Source of the DNA: Clostridiales bacterium
GTDB lineage: Bacteria; Bacillota; Clostridia; Peptostreptococcales; Anaerovoracaceae
Reading direction: 5' to 3'
Length of the DNA: 18,498 nucleotides
Assembly (NCBI GenBank): GCA_009778415.1
Contig: WRJV01000331.1
Coordinates: 1 to 18,498 of the forward strand
How positions within the stretch are numbered: position 1 is the stretch's first letter; every line of letters starts with the position of its first letter. Positions 7,103 to 14,482 of the stretch are shown here, piece after piece. The notes under the pieces are model-generated. The model worked only from the letters and a program-made list of their open reading frames with translations. It did no database searches and had not been told where the DNA came from. The translations under genes and the position numbers were made by a program.

Positions 7103-7381
7103 TTAATGTATGAAAATGTCAATGAGCCCGATCAGCAGACCCCTTGCCATAATGACAAGAAGCATTGCCAGCAAGACAGAAAAATCCATCATCCCGGTCC
7201 GAAGCCTCGACGTTACCGCCCGGCACGGTGCGACTATCGGCTCTGTAAGCATGATGAGCACCTGGTAAAGCTTGTAGGCGCTGCCCCCCGGCCTTGCAAA
7301 CCAGCTAACGATGGCCCTTCCCAAAAGAAGCAACATGATTATCTGTGCAAAACCGTCGATTGCCGTAGTAAGTAAGTGCAT
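7103..7381 (-). CDS. yggT: YggT/YlmG family membrane protein
   Basis: A small integral membrane protein of 92 residues with two hydrophobic segments (about 4-27 and 67-91) linked by the family's conserved TEPIVAPCRAV region. The family is associated with cell-division and membrane-protein contexts, but its molecular role is not settled. The start at 7381 has GGAGGT six bases ahead, and that site overlaps the sepF stop codon, so the pair is probably coupled. The position between sepF and divIVA matches the ylm cluster of Firmicutes. Confidence 0.93.
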   Translation of the reverse strand: MHLLTTAIDGFAQIIMLLLLGRAIVSWFARPGGSAYKLYQVLIMLTEPIVAPCRAVTSRLRTGMMDFSVLLAMLLVIMARGLLIGLIDIFIH

Positions 7382-7384
7382 ATG

Positions 7385-7882
7385 CTACCTCCACGGGTTT
7401 TTCTGGCCGCTGCTGTTGAAGTCTATGCCCTTGTGTTCCACATTGGCGGAAATGTCCACGTTTTCCGGCGCAAACACAAAGATGTTGTTTGCTATCTTCT
7501 GCACGTTCCCGTTCAGGGCGTAGGTGGCACCGCTCAAAAAGTCGAATATTTTCCTTGCCGTGTCTGACTCAAGCTTTTCAAGGTTGATTATGATCGGCTT
7601 CTTGCTTTTCAGGCTGTCCACCAGCCTCGGGCATTCGTCAAAGCCTTTTGGCTCAATGACGACCAGCTTGAATGGCGCGGTGTTCTGGTTCACCCCCCTG
7701 CCTTGGGGCGGCAGCTGCTTCACGTCCCTCGCTTCGCTTCTCCCTGCGCTGTATGCGGATTTTGGTTCCATAGGCCTTTTCTCCATCTGGTTTGACGCCG
7801 CTTTTATTTCCTCTTCGGTTATTTCATCGTCGCTGATTTCCTCGATGCCCACTAAATCCTTGAACTTGCCCAGTATTCCCAT
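7385..7882 (-). CDS. sepF: Cell-division protein SepF
   Basis: SepF bundles FtsZ filaments and anchors them to the membrane. The 165-residue protein begins with the amphipathic membrane-targeting helix MGILGKFKDLVGIEE, has a variable acidic linker, and ends with the SepF domain (about residues 75-155) including PIIINLEKL, DFLSGATYALNG and IFVFAPENVDIS. The start at 7882 is preferred to an ATG 39 bases upstream because it has AGGAGGG at good spacing and the expected N-terminal helix. It starts 13 bases after yggS and runs into yggT. Confidence 0.95.
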   Translation of the reverse strand: MGILGKFKDLVGIEEISDDEITEEEIKAASNQMEKRPMEPKSAYSAGRSEARDVKQLPPQGRGVNQNTAPFKLVVIEPKGFDECPRLVDSLKSKKPIIINLEKLESDTARKIFDFLSGATYALNGNVQKIANNIFVFAPENVDISANVEHKGIDFNSSGQKNPWR

Positions 7883-7895
7883 ATTTCCCTCCTGT

Positions 7896-8597
7896 TCACT
7901 TCTTGTAGCTCCTCTCGCCAAATATCGCCGTGCCTATCCGCACCAGGTTTGACCCTTCGCCGATAGCCACCTCAAAGTCATGGGACATTCCCATCGAAAG
8001 AACCGAAAAATCCAGCCTTTCATGCCTTATCTCCTTTTTGCACTTGTCGAAAAGAACCTTGACTGCCGCAAAGTACGCAGCTGCGTCTTTCGGGTTGCCC
8101 TCAAAGGGCGCCATGCACATCAGGCCTTTTACCTTTATGTTGATGCAGCTCTTTAGTATCCCGTTTATCAGCGACTCCGCTTCCCCGGCGCGAACCCCGA
8201 ACTTGCTTTCCTCCATCGCGGAATTTACCTGCACCAGTATGTCCATGGTTTTTCCGCATTGCCCGGCGCGCCTGTCTATCTCTTCAGCCAGCCGCATGGA
8301 ATCGACAGAATGTATGAGAGCCACCTTGTCTACTATGTATTTTACCTTATTTGTCTGCAAATGTCCAATCATGTGCCACCGCACAGGGTCGACCAAGTCG
8401 TATTTCTCGATTATCTCCTGCACCTTGTTCTCGCCGATGTCGGTGACCCCCGCCCTGACCGCTTCGTTTATTTCGTCCGGGCTTCTCGTCTTCGTTACGG
8501 CGCAGAGGAGGACGTCGTCGCCCCTCCTGCCTGCCAGCATGGCCGCTTCTTGCTTGGCTTTGTTGATTTTTTCGATGTTTTCCCTTATGTTGACCAT
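7896..8597 (-). CDS. yggS: YggS/PLPBP family pyridoxal-phosphate homeostasis protein
   Basis: A single-domain, alanine-racemase-fold protein that binds PLP and buffers vitamin B6 and amino-acid metabolism without a known catalytic reaction. All 233 residues fit the family: the PLP lysine in AVTKTRS (Lys36), GENKVQE, WHMIGHLQTNK, HSVDS, KFGV, GLMCMAP, LSMGMSHDFEVAI and a C-terminal RIGTAIFG. The start at 8597 has GGAGG six bases upstream. It follows the HlyD-like gene by 12 bases and precedes sepF by 13, the ylmE position of the ylm cluster. Confidence 0.95.
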   Translation of the reverse strand: MVNIRENIEKINKAKQEAAMLAGRRGDDVLLCAVTKTRSPDEINEAVRAGVTDIGENKVQEIIEKYDLVDPVRWHMIGHLQTNKVKYIVDKVALIHSVDSMRLAEEIDRRAGQCGKTMDILVQVNSAMEESKFGVRAGEAESLINGILKSCINIKVKGLMCMAPFEGNPKDAAAYFAAVKVLFDKCKKEIRHERLDFSVLSMGMSHDFEVAIGEGSNLVRIGTAIFGERSYKK

Positions 8598-8609
8598 ACT
8601 GCCTCCGCT

Positions 8610-9587
8610 TCAGTCGTGGCTAGGCGTTTTCAATATCTCGTCGTATATGTTTACTGTGTCCACCCGGTTGCCGTCGTCGTAATAATACGAAACCTCGACA
8701 AGCGAGTTTTGGCCGTCAGTGGTGATTATCTTCACCGGCTTGAAAATGTAAGTCCCGCTTTTCGTCTTGACGTAAACCCCGATATCGTCGCCTTTCGCCG
8801 CGATGCTCTCGTTCCTGATGATGATGCCGCTGTAATTTGAAGTCGTCACCGTCGCCGGAGCCGAACGCACCCTGGAGAAGTCCTCGTAGTACCTGTTGGT
8901 CCTGAGTATTATCAGCCATCTGTCGCCATCCTCAATTATGTCGACTATCGTAGCCTTTACCTCGCCCGCCGGAAGTTCGACAGCCACGCTTTTGTCCCTG
9001 ACGTATTTTGAAACGTTCCCCGCGTCGACCCAGCAAACCATGAACCATTCCCTGTTGTCGCATATCTTGTAAAGCGGTTCCCCTTTTGCCGTGCTGTCCC
9101 TGACAACGTTAACCGGGCCCGCGTCCAGCCTGCTGACCTCGCTGTACTTGAGCCCCCTCATCGTCTCGGGGGTGAAATAGTTTTCGTACCCGTCGATGTA
9201 GTAGCTCGTTATGCCGTTGAACTCGCTTATGAAATCTGCAAGCAGGACCTGGTCGTCGCCAAGCCTGTTGATGATGCCGCTGTATTCGCTTTCTTCATTT
9301 GCGGAGCTCTGGGCAAAATACGCTACATCGAGTATCCTGGTCCCTCTCTTTACATGAACTGCATCCCCGACATAGTAGTTAATGCTGCCGGCGCGTATTG
9401 CGCCGTACACCCTCTCGCTGCGCACAAAATAACAAGTTGCATCGTCCGTAGCCTTAAGGTTGCCGTATTGGAGGACCTCTGTTTGCGTCAATGCCCCCGT
9501 AACGCTTGGCACAGCGTAAATTATAATGTACAGAACAAACAAGGAGAGCACGAACAGCCCCGCGATGATTTTTTTTGCCAGTTTCAT
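8610..9587 (-). CDS. HlyD-like membrane-anchored extracytoplasmic protein
   Basis: The 325-residue product has one N-terminal hydrophobic helix (about 6-30) after a short basic stretch, giving a membrane-anchored protein with most of its mass outside the cell. The rest is beta-rich, with repeated barrel-like segments such as VYGAIRAGSINYYVGDAVHV and GDDIGVYVKTKSGTYIFKPV, as in HlyD-type adaptor proteins. The long alpha-helical hairpin of true efflux adaptors is not obvious. Similar genes often precede yggS-sepF in Clostridia and are annotated as HlyD-family adaptors. Context points to an envelope or division role; efflux is unsupported because no pump gene is nearby. AGGGG precedes the ATG. 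It is the first gene of the operon, with a promoter 19 bases upstream. Confidence 0.75.
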   Translation of the reverse strand: MKLAKKIIAGLFVLSLFVLYIIIYAVPSVTGALTQTEVLQYGNLKATDDATCYFVRSERVYGAIRAGSINYYVGDAVHVKRGTRILDVAYFAQSSANEESEYSGIINRLGDDQVLLADFISEFNGITSYYIDGYENYFTPETMRGLKYSEVSRLDAGPVNVVRDSTAKGEPLYKICDNREWFMVCWVDAGNVSKYVRDKSVAVELPAGEVKATIVDIIEDGDRWLIILRTNRYYEDFSRVRSAPATVTTSNYSGIIIRNESIAAKGDDIGVYVKTKSGTYIFKPVKIITTDGQNSLVEVSYYYDDGNRVDTVNIYDEILKTPSHD

Positions 9588-9605
9588 GTCTTTTCCCCTT
9601 AATGT

Positions 9606-9634
9606 ATTCTACACTAAAAAAGAACCCGTTTCAA
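9606..9634 (-). promoter_or_regulatory. Promoter of the HlyD-like/yggS/sepF/yggT/divIVA/lspA/rluD operon
   Basis: TTGAAA (9634-9629) and TAGAAT (9611-9606) are separated by 17 bases and each misses the consensus by one or two positions. The -35 begins nine bases after the trmD stop. Transcription from about 9599 leaves only about 12 nt before the ATG, so the Shine-Dalgarno sits at the very 5' end. Confidence 0.7.
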
Positions 9635-9642
9635 CATAGGCA

Positions 9643-10383
9643 TTATGTCATTTCCATGACTTTTTCAAGGATTTTCCTCTCCTTTTTTGAAAGGCCCCCG
9701 CATCCGCCTGCAAAACGTTCAAACAAATCCGGGCGGTTTTTTTTCGTCAGGACCAACGACTGCTCGAATTTCCACAGCCTGATAAGCTCATGGTTCCCGC
9801 CAACCAAAACCTCCGGAACCTGCATGCCCCTGTACTCCCTGGGTTTTGTGTACTGCGGGTGTTCCAAAAGGCCCGAGTATATGGATTCCTCCCCGGCCGA
9901 CTGGCGGTCCCCCAGCACTCCCGAAATCATCCTGGCGACTGCGTCTATCATCACCATGGCCGCAAGTTCGCCCCCCGTGAGGATGTAGTCGCCGATCGAG
10001 ATTTCCTCCATGCCCCAGTATTCCAGTATCCTCTCGTCCACTCCCTCGTAATGCCCGCACAGCACGACGATTTCGGTTTCCAGCGACAATTCAAGCACGC
10101 CTGCGTAGTCGAGCATCCTTCCCCTTGGGGACATGTACAGGATTCTCTTCCCGCTTGCCCCGACCGCTTCAAGCGCCCTGAATACTGGGTCTGCCGTCAT
10201 CACCATTCCGACCCCGCCGCCGAAGGGGCTGTCGTCAGCCCTCCTGTGCTTGTCCTCGCTGAAATCCCTGATGTTCGTCAGCCTTATGTCCAATATTCCA
10301 TTGTCTGCGGCCCTCCCGGTTATGCTGCATTCCGTAATAGCCGAAAACATTTCCGGGAAAAGCGTGAGCACGTCTATCTTCAT
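9643..10383 (-). CDS. trmD: tRNA (guanine-N1)-methyltransferase TrmD
   Basis: TrmD uses S-adenosylmethionine to methylate G37 next to the anticodon and so prevents +1 frameshifting. The 246-residue protein has the expected MKIDVLTLFPEMF start, DSPFGGGVGMVM, and the trefoil-knot SAM pocket including LCGHYEGVDERI and IGDYILTGGELAAM, then the flexible C-terminal helical domain. Length and motifs are complete. The ATG directly abuts the rimM stop (TAGATG), so translation is probably coupled. In most bacteria rplS follows trmD; here the next gene is the HlyD-like protein and only 55 bases lie between. Confidence 0.96.
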   Translation of the reverse strand: MKIDVLTLFPEMFSAITECSITGRAADNGILDIRLTNIRDFSEDKHRRADDSPFGGGVGMVMTADPVFRALEAVGASGKRILYMSPRGRMLDYAGVLELSLETEIVVLCGHYEGVDERILEYWGMEEISIGDYILTGGELAAMVMIDAVARMISGVLGDRQSAGEESIYSGLLEHPQYTKPREYRGMQVPEVLVGGNHELIRLWKFEQSLVLTKKNRPDLFERFAGGCGGLSKKERKILEKVMEMT

Positions 10384-10878
10384 CTAAACCAAGCCTTCAA
10401 TTATCTTAACGTCTATCCGTTTTTTGGCAATGTCAACGCTGAGGACAAACTCTTCCACCGCCGGTATCAGAATTTTCTTGCCGTCCTTCATCTCAACTTC
10501 GTACAGGTCGTGGGCGCCGCTTTGGACCACGTCGCACAGCTCCCCTATGGCCCCGCCCGCATCGTCGAACACGGGAAGCCCTATCATGTCGCGGACATAG
10601 TAGGTGCCTTCAGGCAGCGCCGGGAGGTCGCTTTCGTTTATGAAAACGTTCTTCCCCTTGGCCCCTTCCGCTGCGGCTCTGTCGTCTATCCCCGAGAGCT
10701 TCAGTACAGCGACGTTGCCTTTGGCCCACCTGGCTTTTTCGATCTCGTGCCTTGCGCCTTCGACAAAAACATGGCCCAGTTCGCCGAGCCTGCCTTCCTG
10801 GCCCGAGTAGCTGTACAGTTTCACTTCTCCCTTGAGCCCGACCGCGTTCACTATCTTGCCGATTAGAACAGTCTCCAT
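10384..10878 (-). CDS. rimM: Ribosome maturation factor RimM
   Basis: RimM assists assembly of the 30S head by binding S19. The 164-residue protein has the N-terminal RimM beta-barrel (METVLIGKIVNAVGLKGEVK, with a glycine-rich turn) and a C-terminal PRC-barrel (about residues 90-164, including YYVRDMIGLPV and EVEMKDGKKILIPAV). AGGCGG precedes the ATG at 10878. It lies 20 bases after khpA and directly abuts trmD in the standard rpsP-khpA-rimM-trmD order. Confidence 0.95.
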   Translation of the reverse strand: METVLIGKIVNAVGLKGEVKLYSYSGQEGRLGELGHVFVEGARHEIEKARWAKGNVAVLKLSGIDDRAAAEGAKGKNVFINESDLPALPEGTYYVRDMIGLPVFDDAGGAIGELCDVVQSGAHDLYEVEMKDGKKILIPAVEEFVLSVDIAKKRIDVKIIEGLV

Positions 10879-10898
10879 GGTAACCGCCTGTTCCGCTG

Positions 10899-11126
10899 CT
10901 ACATAATCTCGACAACCACTTTTTTGCCCGACTTCGTTGCTGCCGCTTTAACCACAGTCCGGAGCGCTTTTGCGATCCTGCCCTGTTTTCCTATGATTTT
11001 CCCCATATCGTCCGGTGCGACCTTAAGTTCAATAACCGTTGCCTGTTTTTCCTCAATTGCCCTGACCTCGACCGCCTCAGGCTTGTCCACTAGCGCTTTT
11101 GCAATCGCTGCAACTAATTCTACCAT
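10899..11126 (-). CDS. khpA: KhpA, small KH-domain RNA-binding protein
   Basis: A 75-residue, single KH-domain protein with the GKIIGKQGR loop (a GxxG motif) that contacts RNA. In Firmicutes KhpA pairs with KhpB/Jag and is linked to cell elongation and RNA control. Length and sequence are typical. The site ahead of the start is modest (GGTGA at about seven bases; AAGGAG lies farther off). It sits between rpsP and rimM, the usual ylqC position. Confidence 0.94.
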   Translation of the reverse strand: MVELVAAIAKALVDKPEAVEVRAIEEKQATVIELKVAPDDMGKIIGKQGRIAKALRTVVKAAATKSGKKVVVEIM

Positions 11127-11159
11127 AAACTTTCACCGTTTCTCCTTACTCAACAATCC

Positions 11160-11402
11160 CTATTCAATAACCCCTTTTTTCTTTAGCAGGCTCCTTACCG
11201 TGTCTGTAGCCTGTGCGCCTGTGTCCAGCCATTTTTTCGCTTTTTCTTCATCGATTTTTATGTCCGCAGGGTCTGTCAGCGGGTTGTAGTACCCGATTTC
11301 CTCGATGAACCTCCCGTCCCTCGGCGAACGGGAATCTGCAACTACTATCCTGTAGAATGGTTTTTTATGGGCGCCCATTCTCTTCAGCCTGATTTTTACC
11401 AT
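11160..11402 (-). CDS. rpsP: 30S ribosomal protein S16
   Basis: S16 is an early-assembly protein of the small subunit. The 80-residue sequence MVKIRLKRMGAHKKPFYRIV, then VADSRSPRDGRFIEEIGYYNP, is textbook S16, and the C-terminal helix is present. AGGAGG lies eight bases before the ATG. It is the first gene of rpsP-khpA-rimM-trmD and is separated from ffh by 112 bases with two hairpins; no clear promoter was found there, so it may also be read from the ylxM-ffh promoter. Confidence 0.97.
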   Translation of the reverse strand: MVKIRLKRMGAHKKPFYRIVVADSRSPRDGRFIEEIGYYNPLTDPADIKIDEEKAKKWLDTGAQATDTVRSLLKKKGVIE

Positions 11403-11440
11403 ACAAACTTCCTCCTTGCATTGCGGTAATATATCGTTAA

Positions 11441-11490
11441 ATTCAGATTTTTTCTGAATCTACGGTCTTTTGCATGGGGCAGAGCCCCAT
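11441..11490 (-). other. Two hairpins in the ffh-rpsP gap
   Basis: In the 112-bp gap the minus strand first forms ATGGGGC/GCCCCAT with a 3-base loop (11474-11490), then ATTCAGA/TCTGAAT with a 5-A loop (11441-11459). Neither is followed by a good U-run on the minus strand, so they may attenuate or process the transcript rather than end it. A TATATT element lies just downstream, but no acceptable -35 was found. Confidence 0.45.
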
Positions 11491-11514
11491 CTTGGCTTTT
11501 GGCGGCAGCCCGGG

Positions 11515-12855
11515 TCAGAACCCTCTGAACATCCGGTTCCCTCTGGATTTCCCTCCCCCGCCCGCGAACTGCTTCATCATCTTCCGGGCTTCGTCGTATC
11601 TTTTGACCAGCGTGTTTATCCTGCTCACCGGCTGGCCCGAGCCGGCCGAAATCCTCTTCCTCCTGCTGGCGTTCAGTATTTGCGGGTTCTTTCTCTCTTC
11701 CCTGGTCATCGACAGGATTATCGCCTCCATCTGCACGAATTCCTTTTCACTTTCGTCCAGGTCGACCCCCTTCGCGGCATTTTTGTTTACGCCAGGTATC
11801 ATGTCGAGCAGTTTCCCGATGCCGCCCATGTTCTTGATCTGCCCCATCTGCTCAAGGAAGTCGTCGAGCGTGAACTCGTTTCTCCTGAATTTTTTTTCAA
11901 TCTCGGCGGCTTTTTCGTCGTCGTAGCTCTCTTGGGCCTTTTCGATCAGCGACATCATGTCGCCCATCCCAAGTATCCTGCCCGCCATCCTTTCGGGGTG
12001 GAACTGCTCAAGGGCGTCGGCCTTTTCGCCTACGCCGATGAATTTGATGGGTTTTCCGGTCACCTTTTTCACGGAAAGCGCCGCGCCGCCACGGGTGTCC
12101 CCGTCGAGCTTGGTCATTATGATGCCGTCAATGCCAAGCCTGTCGTTGAAACCGATCGCAGCGTTGACTGCGTCCTGCCCCGTCATCGCATCGACGACCA
12201 GCAGTATTTCGTGCGGTTTCACTTCTTTTTTTACCCTGACCAGCTCCTCCATGAGCTCGTCGTCTATCTGCAGCCGCCCCGCAGTGTCGACAATGAGGAC
12301 GTCGTACCCTTTTAGCTCCGCTTCCTTCAATGCCTCTTTCGCAATTGCCTCGGGCTGCATGCATCCCCTCATCGTGAACACCGGTGCGCCGACCGACTTC
12401 CCCACCACCTCCAGCTGGTCTATGGCGGCTGGCCTGTACACGTCGCAAGCGCAGAGCATGGGTTTTTTCCCGTTTTTCTTGAGGTGCGCCGCCAGCTTCC
12501 CGCACGTAGTCGTCTTGCCGGTCCCTTGAAGCCCCACCATCAGGTAGACGCTGAACCCCCTGGGCGAATAAGTCAGCTTGCTGTTTGCCCCGCCCATCAG
12601 GGCGGTGAGCTCTTCGTTGACTACTTTGATGACTTGCTGCGCCGGGGTGAGGCTCTTCATCACGTCGCTCCCCAGCGATTTTTCTTTCACCGAATCGACG
12701 AACCCCTTTACAACCTTGAAGTTGACGTCGGCTTCAAGCAGCGCGAGCTTCACTTCGCGCATGGCTTCGTTTATGTCCGCCTCAGTGAGGACGGCTTTCC
12801 CCTTCAGCTTTTTAAAAACGCCTTGGAGTTTGTCCGACAAGCTTTCAAATGCCAT
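11515..12855 (-). CDS. ffh: Signal recognition particle protein Ffh (SRP54)
   Basis: Ffh is the GTPase that binds signal sequences on ribosomes with SRP RNA and docks to FtsY. The 446-residue protein shows the N domain (MAFESLSDKLQGVFKKL), the G domain with GLQGTGKTTT (about 109-118), DVYRPAA, DTAGR, TKLDGDTRGGA and GVGEK, and a Met-rich M domain that carries the RNA-binding RRKRISAGSG near residue 400 and a Gly-rich tail. An ATG 24 bases upstream is in frame, but the start at 12855 has GGAGG and matches the family. It follows ylxM by 13 bases, the standard pairing. Confidence 0.97.
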   Translation of the reverse strand: MAFESLSDKLQGVFKKLKGKAVLTEADINEAMREVKLALLEADVNFKVVKGFVDSVKEKSLGSDVMKSLTPAQQVIKVVNEELTALMGGANSKLTYSPRGFSVYLMVGLQGTGKTTTCGKLAAHLKKNGKKPMLCACDVYRPAAIDQLEVVGKSVGAPVFTMRGCMQPEAIAKEALKEAELKGYDVLIVDTAGRLQIDDELMEELVRVKKEVKPHEILLVVDAMTGQDAVNAAIGFNDRLGIDGIIMTKLDGDTRGGAALSVKKVTGKPIKFIGVGEKADALEQFHPERMAGRILGMGDMMSLIEKAQESYDDEKAAEIEKKFRRNEFTLDDFLEQMGQIKNMGGIGKLLDMIPGVNKNAAKGVDLDESEKEFVQMEAIILSMTREERKNPQILNASRRKRISAGSGQPVSRINTLVKRYDEARKMMKQFAGGGGKSRGNRMFRGF

Positions 12856-12868
12856 TTGTGCCCTCCGG

Positions 12869-13225
12869 TCATTGACCAAGTTCTTCGACGATTCTTTTCA
12901 AATCGTACAGTTTGTCCGTCAGCTCTTTGTTCGTTTCGTTGCCCTTTATCAGCGTGTCAAGGCCCGCGTTTGCGTCTTTCACAAGGCCTGCCGCGTATTC
13001 AAACCTCCGGACAAGGCCAAGTATGCGTTCATATTCGGCTAGGGCTTTTTCCGCGCTCTTGAGCGCGTCGTGGACCCCCTGCCTGCTTATCGACAGTTCG
13101 GCGCCGATCTCGGCAAGGGAAAGGTTTTCGCAGTGGTAAAGCCTTGTAACTTCCCGCTGCCTGCCGGTCAGCAGCTGGGCGTAAAAATCGTACAGCAGGT
13201 TGGTTTCAGTTACTTTGTCAAACAT
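12869..13225 (-). CDS. ylxM: YlxM/p13-like protein, putative SRP-associated DNA-binding protein
   Basis: A 118-residue protein of the UPF0122 family, whose genes almost always precede ffh. It has a sigma-70 region-4-like helix-turn-helix: LTGRQREVTRLYHCENLSLA, then EIGAELSISRQGVHDALKSA, followed by a basic helical tail. Members are proposed to regulate or assist the SRP pathway; direct proof is limited. GAGGGG precedes the ATG at 13225. It is the first gene downstream of a strong promoter that overlaps the sppA terminator. Confidence 0.93.
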   Translation of the reverse strand: MFDKVTETNLLYDFYAQLLTGRQREVTRLYHCENLSLAEIGAELSISRQGVHDALKSAEKALAEYERILGLVRRFEYAAGLVKDANAGLDTLIKGNETNKELTDKLYDLKRIVEELGQ

Positions 13226-13253
13226 GGTGCCCCTCTGTGCTTTTGGTTTCAGC

Positions 13254-13275
13254 CGCCAAGCTTTTTCGCTTGACG
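13254..13275 (-). promoter_or_regulatory. 5'-terminal hairpin of the ylxM-ffh leader
   Basis: CGTCAAGC and GCTTGGCG pair over 8 bp (one G-U) around a GAAAAA loop. The stem starts at the transcription start predicted from the promoter at 13282-13310. No U-run follows, so a stabilising or regulatory role is more likely than termination. Confidence 0.45.
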
Positions 13276-13281
13276 TTATTC

Positions 13282-13310
13282 AATGTACCATAAAAGAAAA
13301 AGGCTGTCAA
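13282..13310 (-). promoter_or_regulatory. Promoter of ylxM-ffh
   Basis: An exact TTGACA (13310-13305), a 17-base spacer and TACATT (13287-13282) preceded by TGG, an extended -10. The -35 lies in the descending arm of the sppA terminator stem. Leader length is about 50 nt. Confidence 0.8.
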
Positions 13311-13329
13311 GCTTTTTTGCTTAACAGCC
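13291..13329 (-). terminator. Rho-independent terminator of sppA
   Basis: GGCTGTTAAGC and GCTTGACAGCC form an 11-bp stem with one G-U pair and an A6 loop (13329-13302), followed by TTTTTCTTTT on the minus strand. It starts 11 bases after the sppA stop. This is the clearest terminator in the window. Confidence 0.9.
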
Positions 13330-13339
13330 ACAGCGCGCT

Positions 13340-14398
13340 TTATTCGGCAAGCATCTGGCACAAGTAGCTGACCGGAGCTTTGTTCTGTTTGTCAAGGAGC
13401 GCCATAATGGCTGCGGCGTCGGACGACGCGCCTGCGCTCCGCTGCATTGCGCTGCCCAAAATGTTCGATATGAACGACCTGTACTTGTAGCGTATGTCGA
13501 CAACCTTGCAGCCCAGTAGGTCGTGCTGGCCCTGCATGTCCGCCACTGCGTCGTCGTAAGTCCCGATGACGTCCACAAGCCCAAGGTCCAATGCCTGCGC
13601 CGCAGTGTAAATCCTGCCGTCTGCAATCTTTCGCACCTCTTCTATGTCAAGGCCGCGCCCCTCTGCCACGATGCCGGCGAACTGGTCATAGGCCTCGTCC
13701 ACAAGAGACTGCAGAATACCCTCCTGCTCGTCGGTCAACGGGTCGAAATAGCTCCCCATCGATTTGTTTTTCCCCGATGCGATGGTCGTCGTCTTGACCC
13801 CATAGTTCTCAAGGAGCCCGCTGATGTCTATCATAGTCCCAATGGTGACCCCGATCGACCCAGTCCAGCAGTTCCTGTTCGCGAATATCTTGTCTGCAGG
13901 AGCTGAGATGTAGTAGCCCCCTGACGCCGCCATCGAAGCCATCGACGAATACACCGGGTTCCCTGTCTTCTCTTTGTACTTTTTTATCTTGAAATACAGT
14001 TCGTCGCATTCGTACACCCCGCCGCCCGGCGAATCTACGAACAGAATCAAGCCGCGGTTGTTGGTGTCCCCGATCAGCCTGTCAATTTCTCCAAGCGTCC
14101 AACTGTGCTGGTATCCGTAAGGGTTGCCCCACGTGTCGGCGTTCCCCCGCGCTATCGTGCCTTCAAAATACAACGTCGCGATGTATTTGTCGTTCGGGAG
14201 CTTGACTTCCACGTCGCCGCTTTGCATTATGCTGCTGCAAGACACCCCGATCAAAGCCAAGACCAAAACGATGCCTGCCAGCACAAGAAGGCTGTTCCTC
14301 AGCGAATGGTTTTTTTCTTTCTTTTCTTTCTTTTTTTCCTTGCCCCCTGCGCTCTTTTCACCGTATCCGTATCCGTTTTCGTATTCGTTTTCGTTCAT
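13340..14398 (-). CDS. sppA: Signal peptide peptidase SppA
   Basis: SppA is a membrane-anchored Ser/Lys protease that degrades cleaved signal peptides at the outer face of the membrane. The 352-residue protein has a charged N-terminal region, one transmembrane helix (about 35-54), the conserved DSPGGGV loop, the nucleophile in MAASGGYYISAP (Ser about 159) and the general-base lysine in SGKNKSMGS (Lys about 212). The Ser-Lys spacing agrees with B. subtilis SppA. It is the short, single-domain Gram-positive form. The first 30 residues are unusual: Asn/Glu/Tyr/Gly repeats and then a Lys-rich block from a pure purine tract. The ATG at 14398 with GAGG is preferred to a GTG four codons up. Confidence 0.92.
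   Translation of the reverse strand: MNENEYENGYGYGEKSAGGKEKKKEKKEKNHSLRNSLLVLAGIVLVLALIGVSCSSIMQSGDVEVKLPNDKYIATLYFEGTIARGNADTWGNPYGYQHSWTLGEIDRLIGDTNNRGLILFVDSPGGGVYECDELYFKIKKYKEKTGNPVYSSMASMAASGGYYISAPADKIFANRNCWTGSIGVTIGTMIDISGLLENYGVKTTTIASGKNKSMGSYFDPLTDEQEGILQSLVDEAYDQFAGIVAEGRGLDIEEVRKIADGRIYTAAQALDLGLVDVIGTYDDAVADMQGQHDLLGCKVVDIRYKYRSFISNILGSAMQRSAGASSDAAAIMALLDKQNKAPVSYLCQMLAE
14310..14341 (-). repeat. 32-nt pure purine tract (coding strand) in sppA
   Basis: Every base from 14310 to 14341 is a pyrimidine on the plus strand, so the sppA coding strand is pure purine here. It encodes the Lys/Glu block (GKEKKKEKKEK) ahead of the membrane helix. Homopolymer runs of seven occur inside it. 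Confidence 0.8.
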
Positions 14399-14453
14399 TA
14401 ACCTCACCACCCATTCTTTTGTTCGATGCGGGCACCCCGGCGCCGCTTATTTC

Positions 14454-14482
14454 ATTTTATAGTAAACTGGCTTTGAGCGCAA
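14454..14482 (-). promoter_or_regulatory. Proximal candidate promoter of sppA
   Basis: TTGCGC (14482-14477), 17 bases, TAAAAT (14459-14454). The -10 is good and the -35 moderate. The predicted leader is about 50 nt. Confidence 0.5.

Larger units (their letters stand above)
13251..13322 (-). repeat. Two imperfect 21-nt direct repeats between sppA and ylxM
   Basis: On the minus strand copy A (13322-13302) and copy B (13271-13251) match at 17 of 21 positions, and all four differences are transitions. Each contains AAGC, a run of A, then GCTTG. Copy A forms most of the sppA terminator; copy B forms a hairpin at the start of the ylxM-ffh mRNA. They look like a diverged tandem duplication. Confidence 0.6.

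Noticed and set aside
8610..9587. Efflux pump subunit
   Set aside because: The HlyD-like label suggests efflux, but there is no transporter partner gene nearby and no long coiled-coil hairpin. Only a general extracytoplasmic adaptor-like call is supported.
9790..10866. 358-codon plus-strand open frame
   Set aside because: Antisense to trmD and rimM, both complete and in the standard operon order. No recognisable domain.
11470..12315. 281-codon plus-strand open frame
   Set aside because: Antisense to ffh, which has all of its GTPase and M-domain motifs. It reads as low-information His/Pro/Phe-rich sequence.
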